From NCBI GenBank assembly GCA_963754065.1, contig CAVWFH010000028.1:62001-126000 (forward strand): a stretch of DNA of 64,000 nucleotides. The letters are read 5' to 3'. The DNA is from JALORV01 sp963754065 (GTDB lineage Bacteria; Pseudomonadota; Gammaproteobacteria; Burkholderiales; Burkholderiaceae_F). How positions within the stretch are numbered: the stretch's first letter is position 1; each line of letters begins with the position of its first letter. Below the pieces are notes generated by a model that had not been told where the DNA came from, searched no databases, and worked only from the letters and a program-made list of their open reading frames with translations. Positions 44,352 through 53,552 of this stretch are shown here, one piece after another. A program made the translations under genes and the position numbers.

Positions 44352-45906
44352 CAACCCTCGTTGCAGTTGTATTCGCGCCGGGCGCTCGGCCGCGTCGGAG
44401 CCGGCACGCTAGCTTTGGCGCAGCGAGTGCACGTGCGACGCGCAGCGTCGCGTACACGAGCTGCGAATTAGGCGTCACTCTGGTGACTCGCAAGGCTTCT
44501 TCCTGCGAAGTCACGCCGGAAACGACCCAGCGCTGCGCATCGGCCCGCATGTTGACCATGCCGCCCTTCTCGGCGACGCGGCGGATGTCGGTGTCGTTGG
44601 CGCCCTGGTGGACCAGCATCCGCATCTCGTCGTCCACGGTCAGCAGTTCGTAGATGCCGGTGCGACCGACATAGCCGGTGTTGCCGCAGTTGTCGCAGCC
44701 GACGGCGCGCCACGGGCCGGTCGGACTGTCCTGCACACGGCACTTCGGACAGAGCTTGCGCACCAGCCGCTGGCCCATCACGCCGAGCAGCGACGACGAC
44801 AGCAGGAACGGCTCGATCCCCATGTCGATCAGGCGCGCCACCGCGCTGGCGGCATCGTTCGTGTGCAGCGTGGCCAGCACCAGGTGGCCGGTCAGCGACG
44901 CCTGCACGGCGATCTGCGCGGTCTCGAGGTCGCGGATCTCACCGATCATGACCACGTCGGGGTCCTGGCGCAGGATCGCGCGCAGTGCCTTGGCGAAGGT
45001 CATGTCGATCTTCGGATTGACCTGCGTCTGGCCGATGCCCTCGATGTCGTATTCGATCGGGTCCTCGACCGTCATGATGTTGGTCGTGTTCTTGTCGAGC
45101 CGGCGGATCGCCGCATACAGCGTGGTCGACTTGCCCGATCCGGTCGGCCCGGTCACCAGGATGATGCCGTGCGGCTGGTGGATCAGCGTGTCGAAGCGAT
45201 CGAGGGCGCCCTTGGCCATGCCGAGGTTCGTCAGTTCGAGCTTGGACAGGTCCTTTTCGAGCAGACGCAGCACGGCGCGTTCGCCGTGGCCCGTGGGCAG
45301 GGTGGACACCCGCACGTCCACCGGCCGGCCGCCAACGCGCAAGGTGATGCGGCCGTCCTGCGGCAGGCGCTTCTCGGCGATGTCGAGCGCCGCCATGATC
45401 TTGATGCGCGACACGAGCGCAGCGTGCAGGGCGCGCTTCGGCCGCACGACGTCGCGCAGCGTGCCGTCGACACGGAAGCGCACCAGCGAGTACGACTCGA
45501 ACGGTTCGATGTGAATGTCGCTGGCGCCGTCGCGCGCGGCCTGTGTCAGCAGCGCGTTGATCATGCGGATGATCGGGGCGTCGTCCTCCGTCTCGAGCAG
45601 GTCCTCGACGTCCGGGACCTCCTGCATCATCCGGGTGATGTCGAATTCACCCTCGATGTCACCGACGATCTGCTGCGCCGAGCCGCTCTGGTCGCCGTAG
45701 GTCTGCGAGATTGCTTCGGTGAGCCTGGTCGGCTCGACGACGATCGGCTTGACCTTGCCCGGGAACACGCGCATTACTTCGTTCAATGCCGCCAGCGGCG
45801 TGGCGTCCGAAATCCAGACCTCGGCGTCGCGTTCGCTCTTCGGCACCAGCAGGATCGCGTTGTCCCGTGCGTAGGAATACGGCACGAAGCGGCTGGCGGG
45901 CGTCAT
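43402..45906 (-). CDS. gspE: type II secretion ATPase GspE, with its normal stop lost
   Basis: Residues 1-476 are a complete GspE ATPase: N1E-like domain, EDDAPIIRMINALL, the DIHIEP motif near 130, Walker A GPTGSGKST at 253-261, Asp and His boxes, and a zinc site at C386, C389, C404 and C407. Family members usually end around RVTRE-stop, which here would be near 44475. Instead the frame continues for about 358 more codons, mostly inside gspF in another frame, with no family similarity. A missing AG/GA dinucleotide in the AGAG stretch at 44477-44481 would explain this. Start ATG at 45904-45906 has AGGAAAG upstream. Only the part down to about 44475 is credible protein. Confidence 0.85.
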   Translation of the reverse strand: MTPASRFVPYSYARDNAILLVPKSERDAEVWISDATPLAALNEVMRVFPGKVKPIVVEPTRLTEAISQTYGDQSGSAQQIVGDIEGEFDITRMMQEVPDVEDLLETEDDAPIIRMINALLTQAARDGASDIHIEPFESYSLVRFRVDGTLRDVVRPKRALHAALVSRIKIMAALDIAEKRLPQDGRITLRVGGRPVDVRVSTLPTGHGERAVLRLLEKDLSKLELTNLGMAKGALDRFDTLIHQPHGIILVTGPTGSGKSTTLYAAIRRLDKNTTNIMTVEDPIEYDIEGIGQTQVNPKIDMTFAKALRAILRQDPDVVMIGEIRDLETAQIAVQASLTGHLVLATLHTNDAASAVARLIDMGIEPFLLSSSLLGVMGQRLVRKLCPKCRVQDSPTGPWRAVGCDNCGNTGYVGRTGIYELLTVDDEMRMLVHQGANDTDIRRVAEKGGMVNMRADAQRWVVSGVTSQEEALRVTRVTPNSQLVYATLRVARALAAPKLACRLRRGRAPGANTTATRVDGCFQICGCGRLRQGADRRTRGRQRPGGPPAAARPRTDSAHRRTGLRRGCRRDRRRDPPRPSPFTDGTCGHHPPAGLADGRPVAGRRCADRDGRAKRKAAGARADGVDTDRRPVRYVDVEGAGTPPAPVSGDLPRADRGRRGVGQARLGPRQPGRLHRGTRAAAAEDHAGLCLPGHRHPGCTAGGRGFAHLCRAAGRAGVCQHQTAVAVPDDGADRSVGLRPQLRLDRRRRPGDCGVPVGAVAARAGGADALAPAHPDDAHFRRALAHDQHGALLVDACDPGRVWRADAALPAGRRRNRHESGDAHPRHGRGAART

Positions 45907-45928
45907 GACGACTTTCCTGCCGCCGTGA

Positions 45929-46246
45929 TCAAGGTGTGACGATGATGGGATCGAACCCCATCGCCTTCAACCGCGCGATGGTATCGGCCATGGACTGGGT
46001 GGCGTTATCGACGGACACCCGCACGCGCACGACATCGCCCTTCTTGGACTTGACGCTCTCCCAGTAGGCATCGAATCCGGCCTCGCGCAGCTGGCGCTGC
46101 AGCTCGCGGCCGCGACTGATCTCCGTCACGGCGGCCACCTGCACCAGGTTGCTCTTCGGACTGGCCGAGCCTCCCTGCGACGCGGCGAACGCACCGCTGG
46201 GGGCAGCAGCTGTCGCGGCCGGCGCTGACGACGCGGAAGGCGACAT
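45929..46246 (-). CDS. SPOR domain, probable displaced C-terminus of the GspD reading frame
   Basis: A 105-residue frame whose C-terminal 70 residues match the SPOR peptidoglycan-binding domain (VQVAAVTEISRGRELQRQL, then GDVVRVRVSVDNATQSM). Upstream of its nominal ATG the same frame reads as an Ala/Pro/Ser-rich sequence identical in style to the tail of GspD, up to about 46300, where GspD's own frame turns into Arg-rich nonsense. The simplest reading is a single GspD-linker-SPOR protein split by one insertion or two missing bases. If it is really separate, it would be a short SPOR protein without a signal peptide. It lies 23 bases before the gspE start. Confidence 0.7.
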   Translation of the reverse strand: MSPSASSAPAATAAAPSGAFAASQGGSASPKSNLVQVAAVTEISRGRELQRQLREAGFDAYWESVKSKKGDVVRVRVSVDNATQSMADTIARLKAMGFDPIIVTP

Positions 46247-48936
46247 CGGTGTCGCGATCGGGGCGGGCGGTGGTGCCGTGATACTCGCCGGTGGGACTGC
46301 TGCGGAGCGGCGGTGACTACAGGAGCGGCGGCCGGCGGCTCCCTGGCGGGTGGCGGCGCTGCGGTGGGCGGAGACTCGACGCGCGGTGCCGGCGCCGGAG
46401 CCGGCACTTCAGCCGGTGGTGACGACGCCGTTGTTGCGGAAGCTGGCGCTGTTGTGGCGACGACCGCCGGTGCTTCGGTCACCGTGTTCGAACTCGACGG
46501 CACCGGTACCGAGGCCGCCGGCGCTGGAGCCGGTGTCGGCTCGGTCCTCGCTTCCGCGGGAGCCGTAGCGGGTGCCGAGGTGGATGCTGCAGGTCTGGAG
46601 TCCTGAGCGACTGCAGGAGTCGTCGTCGGTGGCGTGGACGCAGATTGAGTTGCGGGACTCGCGGAGGCGATCGGAGCCGGGGCTTCCGTGGGCGTACTCG
46701 TGGGCGCACTGCTCGTCGGCGCGGGTGGTGTAACCGGCGGCTTGGCGTCCGGGTCCCGACGCATCGAAGGCGGCACCGGCGGAGTTTCCGGCAGCTGCTG
46801 ACCCTGCAGGCCGCGGAAGATCAGGTTGTCCGGAATCGTGCTGCTGGCCACTTGGCCACGGATATAGGCATAGCGATCCAGCGCGAGCGATGACGAGGTC
46901 CCCTCGTCGCGTACGACGTAGGGCCGCAGGAACACGAACAGGTTGGTCTTCTTGCGGCTGCGGTTCTCGTAGCTGAAGAGGTAGCCCAGCCCTGGGATGC
47001 TGCCGAGTATCGGCAGCGAACTGCGGCTGTTGTCGGTCCGGTCCTCGATCAGTCCGCCGAGCACGACGATGTTGCCGTCCTCGACCAGCACGGTCGATTC
47101 GAAGCTGCGCTTGTTGGTGATGATTCCGCCCTGCGCGGCCGTCAGCGTGTTCTGAATTGACGACAGCTCCTGGTAGATCGCCAGACGCACGACGCCGCCC
47201 TCGGTGATCTGCGGCTTCACGCGCAATTGCAGGCCGATGTCGCGCCGTTCGAAGGTCTGGAACGGATTGACGCCGGCGGCCGTGGTGCCCCCTGCAGCGG
47301 CGTACGAGCCGGTAATGAGCGGGATGTTCTGGCCCACCAGGAACTTGGCTTCTTCGTTATCGAGCGTCTGGATCGTCGGCGTCGACAGGATGTTGGCGTC
47401 GGCCGTGGTCTGCAGCGCCCGCGCCAGGAAGGCGAGGTTGATGACCTCGCCGATGCCGGGGATCGTGATCTTGCCGCGTACGACGCCGAGATTGAGACCC
47501 TGGCCGAGGGAACCGATGTTCTGGGCGCCACCGATGATGTTGGTGCCGCCGCCGCCGAAGTTCGTCCCGGCGATCACGCCGGTGTCGTTGTTCTCGAGCG
47601 CCCCCAGCGCCTGCCACTGAATGCCGAACTCGGCCGCCTTGTCGGCGGTCATCTCGACGATCAGCGATTCGATGACGACCTGCGCGCGGCGCACATCGAG
47701 CTTGTCGATGATCGCGCGGATGTTGCGGTAAAGCGGTTCGGGGGCCGTGATGATCAGCGAGTTGGTTGCGGCATCGGCCTGGATCAGACCGGCCAGCGCA
47801 CCGCTCCCTCCGCCGCCGCCTGGGCTACCGACCGAAGCGGTGCTGCCTGCAGTCATGCCCCCGCCGGGCGCGCCACCCGGTTGGCCCGGTGCTCCCGACG
47901 TCGAACTCTGCTGCGACAGCCCGCCGGAGCTCCCGGTCTGCGGGACGTAGGACGGATCCGAGCCGATGATGGCCCGCAGCAGCGGCGCGAGACGGGTGGC
48001 CTCGGCGTTGCGCAGATACACGACATTGATGTTGCCCGGCGTCGAGGCCGGGCGGTCGAGCTGTGCGATCAGGTTCTTCGCAAGCGTAAGACGCGCCTGG
48101 CTCGGCGCGCGCACGATCAGCGTATTGGTACGCGGCTCGGCCAGGATCGTCACACGCTGCCCGGCGTCGATCGCCTGGCCGGCGGCACGCGCGCCTTCGT
48201 CGAGGATGCGGTTGACGACCGTGGCGATTTCCATCGCGAGGCCGAACTTCACCGGAATCATCTCCAGGTCGGACGTGGCCGGCGTGTCGATCGACTCGAT
48301 GATGCGCTGGATGCGACGCAGGTTCTCGGCGTAATCCGTGATGACCAGCGTGTTGTTCTGCGGATAGGCCGAGATCGTGTTGTTCGGCGCAATCAGCGGC
48401 CGCAGGATCGGCACCATCGCGGTGGCCGATTCGTATTGCAGTCGGAACACCTGCGTGACGAGCTGGTCGCCTCCGGGATTCTGGCTGCGCGGCGCAACGA
48501 CAATGCCGCCTTGCAGCTTGGCGTCGGCCTCCGGTACCACGCGCATCACATTGCCGGTCTGCACGATCGTGAAGCCCTGCAGCCGCAGCGCTGACAGCAG
48601 CTGGTCGAACGCCTGCTGCTTGGTCACGGGCCGCTCGGTGACCAGCGACAGGGTGCCCTTGACGCGTGGGTCGATGACAAACGTGCGCTCGGTGTACTGG
48701 CCGATCGCCCGCACGACGGCATCGATGTCGGCATTGACGAAGTTCAGCATCACCGTGTCGGCCGCGGCGGCGCCGGTGGCGGCGCCCTTGCCCTTCGCCG
48801 GGGCCTTGGTCTGCGCGAATGCGGCCGGGATCGAGGGCGGCAGCGCGAGACTGACGGCACAGGCGAGCGCAATCAGGCGGGACAGTGAGGACAGTGAGTC
48901 CCTCCCTGCGCGTTGTGTTGTGCGCCCGCTCGTCAT
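46126..48936 (-). CDS. gspD: type II secretion outer membrane secretin GspD with long Pro/Ala-rich tail
   Basis: The secretin forms the outer-membrane channel. The N-terminus is a signal peptide (to about residue 42), followed by the N0 domain (NFVNADIDAVVRAIGQYTE), three N1-N3 modules with a Gly/Ser-rich insertion in N3, and the secretin core (VPILGSIPGLGYLF, then TNLFVFLRPYVV). The core ends near residue 690. About 150 residues of Pro, Ala, Ser and Thr follow, then an Arg-rich end beginning near 46300 that looks out of frame. The continuation in the shifted frame encodes a SPOR domain. Real homology therefore covers 48936 to about 46300. Confidence 0.92.
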   Translation of the reverse strand: MTSGRTTQRAGRDSLSSLSRLIALACAVSLALPPSIPAAFAQTKAPAKGKGAATGAAAADTVMLNFVNADIDAVVRAIGQYTERTFVIDPRVKGTLSLVTERPVTKQQAFDQLLSALRLQGFTIVQTGNVMRVVPEADAKLQGGIVVAPRSQNPGGDQLVTQVFRLQYESATAMVPILRPLIAPNNTISAYPQNNTLVITDYAENLRRIQRIIESIDTPATSDLEMIPVKFGLAMEIATVVNRILDEGARAAGQAIDAGQRVTILAEPRTNTLIVRAPSQARLTLAKNLIAQLDRPASTPGNINVVYLRNAEATRLAPLLRAIIGSDPSYVPQTGSSGGLSQQSSTSGAPGQPGGAPGGGMTAGSTASVGSPGGGGGSGALAGLIQADAATNSLIITAPEPLYRNIRAIIDKLDVRRAQVVIESLIVEMTADKAAEFGIQWQALGALENNDTGVIAGTNFGGGGTNIIGGAQNIGSLGQGLNLGVVRGKITIPGIGEVINLAFLARALQTTADANILSTPTIQTLDNEEAKFLVGQNIPLITGSYAAAGGTTAAGVNPFQTFERRDIGLQLRVKPQITEGGVVRLAIYQELSSIQNTLTAAQGGIITNKRSFESTVLVEDGNIVVLGGLIEDRTDNSRSSLPILGSIPGLGYLFSYENRSRKKTNLFVFLRPYVVRDEGTSSSLALDRYAYIRGQVASSTIPDNLIFRGLQGQQLPETPPVPPSMRRDPDAKPPVTPPAPTSSAPTSTPTEAPAPIASASPATQSASTPPTTTPAVAQDSRPAASTSAPATAPAEARTEPTPAPAPAASVPVPSSSNTVTEAPAVVATTAPASATTASSPPAEVPAPAPAPRVESPPTAAPPPAREPPAAAPVVTAAPQQSHRRVSRHHRPPRSRHRCRLPRRQRRPRQLLPPAVRSPRRREARPVRRATWCRWPP

Positions 48937-48937
48937 G

Positions 48938-49717
48938 TCACCCGCCGCCGAAGTTCAGGAGGGCCCCATCGCCATCGCGCCGCCCCAGCAGCGAGATGAG
49001 ACCCGTCAGTTGTGCCTTCACACCCGGATCGGTGCCCGCCAAGGCCTGTGCGCGGCCGGTAAAGCGTAAGCGCCCACCCTCCGGGATTGTGCCACTCCCC
49101 CTCAGCTCGAGGGGACCCGAAATGGTTAGTAATTCCAGCTGAGTTCCAGGCCAGACGCCATTGGTCTGCAGGCGGTAATGGCCCATCGGCGACACCGGTG
49201 TCAGCGCGCTCGACGCGTACTGCCACTCGGCCGACAGGTTGCCTTGAAGGCGACCTGGCTCGATCTGCAAGCGGTCCCACGACAGGGTCAGGATGCCGCC
49301 CGGCCGTACCGTGTTCCAGGGAGCGCCGATGCCGACCAGCAAGGACGCCGGCAGTCGCACCGTCGTGGCGCCGAGCGTGGTCGTGCCGCCGAACAGCGGA
49401 GCACGGATGTTGAGTGGCTGTGTGAGAGCCGACGGGTGCGCGATGGTCAGGCTGATATGGCCGGCCAGCAGCGACCACGGGCTCAGTTGCCAGGACAAGC
49501 GCTCCGGCAGGCTCGCACGCGTCGCGCTGGCGTCGGCGGCGGCTGCCAGCACAAGCACCGCCGAACCGTTCCAGACCGTTCCGCGCGCTTCGGCCAGGTC
49601 GACCCGACCCGAAGTCGCAGACCGCACAGCGCTCGCGGCCCACTGCGCCGGTGCGATCACGAGCATCGTGATCAGCAGGACGACGAGCGCAGCCAGCAGG
49701 TACAGGGCGGTTCGCAT
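48938..49717 (-). CDS. gspN: type II secretion system protein GspN
   Basis: A 259-residue protein with one N-terminal membrane anchor (ALYLLAALVVLLITMLVI). The body matches GspN in pattern (ARGTVWNGSAVL, LSWQLSPWSLLAGH, GTWN/RLQ repeats). GspN is an accessory component found in some type II systems, with an unclear role near the inner-membrane complex. The stop is one base from the GspD start and the start lies 9 bases after the GspM stop. Confidence 0.87.
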   Translation of the reverse strand: MRTALYLLAALVVLLITMLVIAPAQWAASAVRSATSGRVDLAEARGTVWNGSAVLVLAAAADASATRASLPERLSWQLSPWSLLAGHISLTIAHPSALTQPLNIRAPLFGGTTTLGATTVRLPASLLVGIGAPWNTVRPGGILTLSWDRLQIEPGRLQGNLSAEWQYASSALTPVSPMGHYRLQTNGVWPGTQLELLTISGPLELRGSGTIPEGGRLRFTGRAQALAGTDPGVKAQLTGLISLLGRRDGDGALLNFGGG

Positions 49718-49726
49718 CGTCGGGTT

Positions 49727-50218
49727 TCATTTCCGCGCCAGGCGCAGCGCAAGTTCGGCATCGACGTTGCCGGGCGTGGCGTCCTTGCCGGTGATGACGA
49801 CCGATGTCGTGCGGGCGCCCAGTTCGCGCTCGATGCCTGCGAGCCACGCCGCCCAGGTTCCGTAGGGAACGTTGGCAAAGGTCAGCTGGATGTCGCCGTC
49901 GGACAGCGGAACGATGCGCGTCGCTTTCATTCCCGCGCGCGTCAGCGAGGTCTCGATGGCGCCGCGGACCTCGGACGGAGAAACAGTCGCTACCTGGGGC
50001 TGGGACTTGAGTCCTCTGACCTCACCGAGCAGCGCGTCGAGTTCGGCTGCCAGCGATCGTTGCTGCGGCAGCGAGCGTTCGAGACGGCCGATGCCGGTCC
50101 AGGCCGGTTCGATCAGCATGAGGTACAGCACCGCGATCAGCACCACGCCGGCGCCAAAGCCAAGGATGGCGCGCTCGCGGGGCGCTCGTTCGGCCCAGAA
50201 CTGTTTCAGCGCGTCCAT
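49727..50218 (-). CDS. gspM: type II secretion system protein GspM
   Basis: A 163-residue bitopic inner-membrane protein with a short cytoplasmic N-terminus (MDALKQFWAERAPRERAI), a transmembrane helix at about 18-38, a coiled-coil-like stretch, and a ferredoxin-like C-terminal domain. It pairs with GspL in the assembly platform. The start shares one base with the GspL stop (TGATG). Confidence 0.88.
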   Translation of the reverse strand: MDALKQFWAERAPRERAILGFGAGVVLIAVLYLMLIEPAWTGIGRLERSLPQQRSLAAELDALLGEVRGLKSQPQVATVSPSEVRGAIETSLTRAGMKATRIVPLSDGDIQLTFANVPYGTWAAWLAGIERELGARTTSVVITGKDATPGNVDAELALRLARK

Positions 50219-51492
50219 CAGGAGCCCGCCGCCGTGACGCGCGCCGTACCGTCGGCATCGAAGCGGATCGTCAGCCCCTGCTGCACCGCTGCCGAGCGCA
50301 TCGTGTTCTGGAACGCGGGGTTGTCGGCCATGCCGCCCTTGAACTTCACCTTGAGTGCGCCATCGCGGTACTCGAGTCCGCCGACGCTGCCGAGCGGCGC
50401 AGCGGACAGCAGCAGGGCCGTGCGCGCGTTCAGGACCGAGAAGTCGTTGGCCGACGGCAGCCCGGCGCGAGCGCGCAGATCGTTGAGCTGTCGCTTCGTC
50501 TGCAGCACCGGATCGACGACCGCGGTGGTTTCAGGGAAGCTGGCGCGGAAGGCGTTCTCCATCTGCTGCTTCAGCGACTTCGCCTCGGCCTCGAGCTTCA
50601 GCCAGTAGGCGTTCATGCCGGCGATGGCGACGATCGCGCCGACCGCCGTCCAGATCAGCGGGGCCTTGAAGGACACGCCACGCAGCGCGGCGGCGCGGCC
50701 CGCCAGTGGCATCAGACTGCCGAGCATTCCGCCTGGGGCGAAGCTGCCCTGCATCAGGTTGACTGCGTTATCAGTGCTGACAGTGTCCACTTCGCTTGCC
50801 ACGACTTCGATCTGCACACCGAGGCCCGACGCGAGCGAGCTGATGCGCGCCGCTTCACGTCCGTAGGCCTTGATGCTGCGCACGCCCAACTGACGCACGG
50901 CGAGCGTGAGCGCGGCCGGAGCCTCGTCGCCGGCAAGTTCGAAGGAAAACCCGTCGTGGGTGGCCGAGCGCGCAATGCCACGACCGCGGTCGACACGAAC
51001 CGACAGCACGCCGGCACCCGGCGGTGGCACCGTGTAGATCTCGCTGTAGGCGGCACGCACGCGGTAACCGGCTTCGAGGCAGGCGTCGAGCGCCCGTGTC
51101 AGGACGCCGCGGTCGATCACAGCCACCGGCATCTTGGGCAGCGCGGCGATCGTCGTCGTCCCGGACCCGCCGCGCGGGACATTGAAGGCAAAGTGGCAGT
51201 CGGTGGCATCCGCCAGCAGGCGGTCCTCCAGGATGTTGGGCAGGGCCAGGCGCAGCTTGCCTTCCGACAGCTTGGGCGGCTCGATGGCCGTGACGAACAC
51301 ATCGGTCGGGTCGAACACGAGGTCGATGCTGCTGGCCTTGGGCAGCAGGGCGAGCGGGGTTTCGCCGCTCGAGCCTCCGCCACCGATCGCGACATAGCTC
51401 ACGACGGTGCCTGTCGACATATGTCCCTTGGCCCCGAAAGAACGCCGGGGCGGCACGAACACGAGCAGGCGCTGGAGAGTCTTTTCCTTCAT
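50218..51492 (-). CDS. gspL: type II secretion system protein GspL
   Basis: A 424-residue protein. Its cytoplasmic actin-like domain (residues 1-270) binds GspE, followed by a transmembrane helix near 275-300 and a periplasmic ferredoxin-like domain. Recognisable family stretches include LRLALPNILEDRLLADATDCHFA and the late EYRDGALKVKFKGG. Its start is 8 bases past the GspK stop. Next in the operon is gspM, overlapping by one base. Confidence 0.9.
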   Translation of the reverse strand: MKEKTLQRLLVFVPPRRSFGAKGHMSTGTVVSYVAIGGGGSSGETPLALLPKASSIDLVFDPTDVFVTAIEPPKLSEGKLRLALPNILEDRLLADATDCHFAFNVPRGGSGTTTIAALPKMPVAVIDRGVLTRALDACLEAGYRVRAAYSEIYTVPPPGAGVLSVRVDRGRGIARSATHDGFSFELAGDEAPAALTLAVRQLGVRSIKAYGREAARISSLASGLGVQIEVVASEVDTVSTDNAVNLMQGSFAPGGMLGSLMPLAGRAAALRGVSFKAPLIWTAVGAIVAIAGMNAYWLKLEAEAKSLKQQMENAFRASFPETTAVVDPVLQTKRQLNDLRARAGLPSANDFSVLNARTALLLSAAPLGSVGGLEYRDGALKVKFKGGMADNPAFQNTMRSAAVQQGLTIRFDADGTARVTAAGS

Positions 51493-51499
51493 CTTTCGA

Positions 51500-52516
51500 T
51501 CAGATTTCGCGGATCCACAGCACGTTGACCGGCTGGATACCCTGGCCCGGCACGCCGCGACGGACGAGCGCTTCCATGCGCGTTACCGCACGGTCGAGTT
51601 TGACCTCGCCGCGGACAAAGAAAAAGCGCGAAGCGGTGGAGATATCGGCCTCACCAACCCCGTTTGCCTTGGCGCCGAGCCGGGTTCGGACCTCGCCCGT
51701 ATTGTTGAAGTACGAGATGCGCTCACGTTCGGCCACCAGGGTGCGGGCCTCGGACAGCGACAGGTCGGGCACACGCGCGGCGATGACCTCGGGACGCGCG
51801 GTGTTGGCGTTGATCGGCGTGCGTTCGTCGAGCACGACGATATAGGGCGCGAGGCGTTGCGCCGCCTCGGCGGCGATGCCGGGGACGGCGATCAGGTCGT
51901 GCGGCAACATCAGCGGAATGGGCCGCACCCGGTCGCCCTGCATCGCCGAATCCGGCATGCGGCCGCTTTCGTCCGGCGCCGTGGGCGGCAGCGCCTTCAG
52001 CATGCGCTCCGCGATCAGGTCGGCCGTCTGCTCGGGGACCTGTAGCAGCCCGCACAACCGACGCAACGCGTCGAGCTCGGACTCCACGACCTGGCCGTTG
52101 TCGATCAGGTTGCGCAGGTTGAAGCGCGACTGCGCGTCTTCCATTGAACCGGCGATCGACGCCTGGGAGGCCAGTGCCGAGGTCTCGCCGAGCTGGTCGA
52201 GGCGCGTTTCCGCCAGCGGCTGGGCCCACGGCTCGGACAATGCGTCATAGCTTGAGCGGTTGGCATCCTCGCGCAGGATGGCGCGCCCCCAGTCGAGTGC
52301 GCCACGGAGCAGCAGACGGCTCTGCGCCATCAGTTGCTGGTTCTCGATCGTGCGCAGCAGGACAAACTGGCGGTAAAAGAGTCCGCTGACGATCAAGGTG
52401 GCGAGCGTGGCGACGAACAGTGCAAGCAACACGGCTGCGCCGCGTTGCTTGCCGGTCGGCAGACGTGTTGGTCCTGTTCCGGTCCGGCGCGCAATGCCTG
52501 GAATGGTTGCGCTCAT
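51500..52516 (-). CDS. gspK: type II secretion system minor pseudopilin GspK
   Basis: A 338-residue minor pseudopilin placed at the pseudopilus tip. The prepilin-like start (KQRGAAVLLALFVATLATLIVSGL) lies at about residues 23-46, where Gly-Ala replaces the usual Gly-Phe processing boundary, as in many GspK proteins. The INANTARPEVIAARVPDL segment is characteristic of the family. Its ATG overlaps the GspJ stop (ATGA). Confidence 0.9.
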   Translation of the reverse strand: MSATIPGIARRTGTGPTRLPTGKQRGAAVLLALFVATLATLIVSGLFYRQFVLLRTIENQQLMAQSRLLLRGALDWGRAILREDANRSSYDALSEPWAQPLAETRLDQLGETSALASQASIAGSMEDAQSRFNLRNLIDNGQVVESELDALRRLCGLLQVPEQTADLIAERMLKALPPTAPDESGRMPDSAMQGDRVRPIPLMLPHDLIAVPGIAAEAAQRLAPYIVVLDERTPINANTARPEVIAARVPDLSLSEARTLVAERERISYFNNTGEVRTRLGAKANGVGEADISTASRFFFVRGEVKLDRAVTRMEALVRRGVPGQGIQPVNVLWIREI

Positions 52517-53184
52517 GCACCCACCAGCAGAACGCGGCGGAAAACCCGGCCATTTTCGCGTTCGATCGTGACTTCAATGCCGGGCACGACCGCGCCGGCG
52601 CCCTGGACCACCGCTCCGCTCGCATCCTGCTGCGGGATGTTCGGATCGACCCAGCCGCCGTTCGGTGACCAGGTGCGTACCTGCATCAGCCGGACCTGGC
52701 CGAGCAGGCGGGCCGACTCCAGTCGGTCGGTCGGCGTCACTTCGAACGCCGGCAGCGCCGCGGTTGCCTGGCGGATCAATGTGCCTTCGACGACGCGGTA
52801 GTACACCGTCTGCACTTCGGTCGGCCGGTCTGTGGTTGCGGGCGCAACGCGCGCCAACTGCAGCATCGTGGTGCCGTCGGCGATCGACACGTTGATCGGT
52901 GAGGCGGTCAGGCCGAGGAATTTCGGATTGGTCACCTGCGCGAGATCGCGCTCCATCTGGCCGAAAGTGGTCAGCAAGGCGCGCACGTCATCGGCCTCCG
53001 GCTCGAGCCGCTCGCGCGTGCTGACCAGCGTGTCGAGCCCGCGCCAGGAGATCAGCGACACGACCGACAGCACGGTGATCGCGACCAGCAATTCGAGCAG
53101 CGTGAATCCACGCGAGCGGGTACGAGCCTCCGGGCTGCGCCCTGCGGCGCGTGCTTGCCTGAGATCGCTCTGCGCTGCACTCAT
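52513..53184 (-). CDS. gspJ: type II secretion system minor pseudopilin GspJ
   Basis: A 223-residue minor pseudopilin. The processing motif RGFTLLELLVAITVLSVVSLI begins at about residue 25. The body has the family pattern FGQMERDLAQVTNPKF and VYYRVVEGTLIRQ. Start ATG at 53182-53184 overlaps the GspI stop. Longer upstream frames are ignored because they read through gspI. Confidence 0.91.
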   Translation of the reverse strand: MSAAQSDLRQARAAGRSPEARTRSRGFTLLELLVAITVLSVVSLISWRGLDTLVSTRERLEPEADDVRALLTTFGQMERDLAQVTNPKFLGLTASPINVSIADGTTMLQLARVAPATTDRPTEVQTVYYRVVEGTLIRQATAALPAFEVTPTDRLESARLLGQVRLMQVRTWSPNGGWVDPNIPQQDASGAVVQGAGAVVPGIEVTIERENGRVFRRVLLVGA

Positions 53185-53552
53185 TGGTTGGTGGGCAGCA
53201 CAGTCATCAGTTCCGCCAGCATGCGGGGCGAACCGTCGGACGCAGTCTTGAACACGCGCACCTCGACACGGCGGAAGAACGGGTTCGGAGTCGGTTTCAC
53301 CGCCTGAACGCACTGGAAGGTCAGGCCGCCCTGCTCGCACGGCACGCTGTTTTCGCCCTGTTCGAGCCGCTCGCGCGCCAGACGCAGCTCGAGCAGGCGG
53401 TTCTCGGCCGTCATGACGGCCAGCATCTTTTCGCGTGTGTACTCGGCCGTGGTCGTCAGCGACATCGCGCCCCGCATCGACGCGGCGAGCGCCACGCCGA
53501 TGATCACCAGCGCAACCAGCACCTCGAGGAGGGTGAAGCCGCGGTGTCGCAT
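53181..53552 (-). CDS. gspI: type II secretion system minor pseudopilin GspI
   Basis: A 123-residue minor pseudopilin with the prepilin motif RGFTLLEVLVALVIIGVAL right at the start. I chose the ATG at 53550-53552, which overlaps the GspH stop (TGATG); a GTG one codon earlier is also possible. It nucleates the pseudopilus tip with GspJ and GspK. Confidence 0.91.
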   Translation of the reverse strand: MRHRGFTLLEVLVALVIIGVALAASMRGAMSLTTTAEYTREKMLAVMTAENRLLELRLARERLEQGENSVPCEQGGLTFQCVQAVKPTPNPFFRRVEVRVFKTASDGSPRMLAELMTVLPTNQ

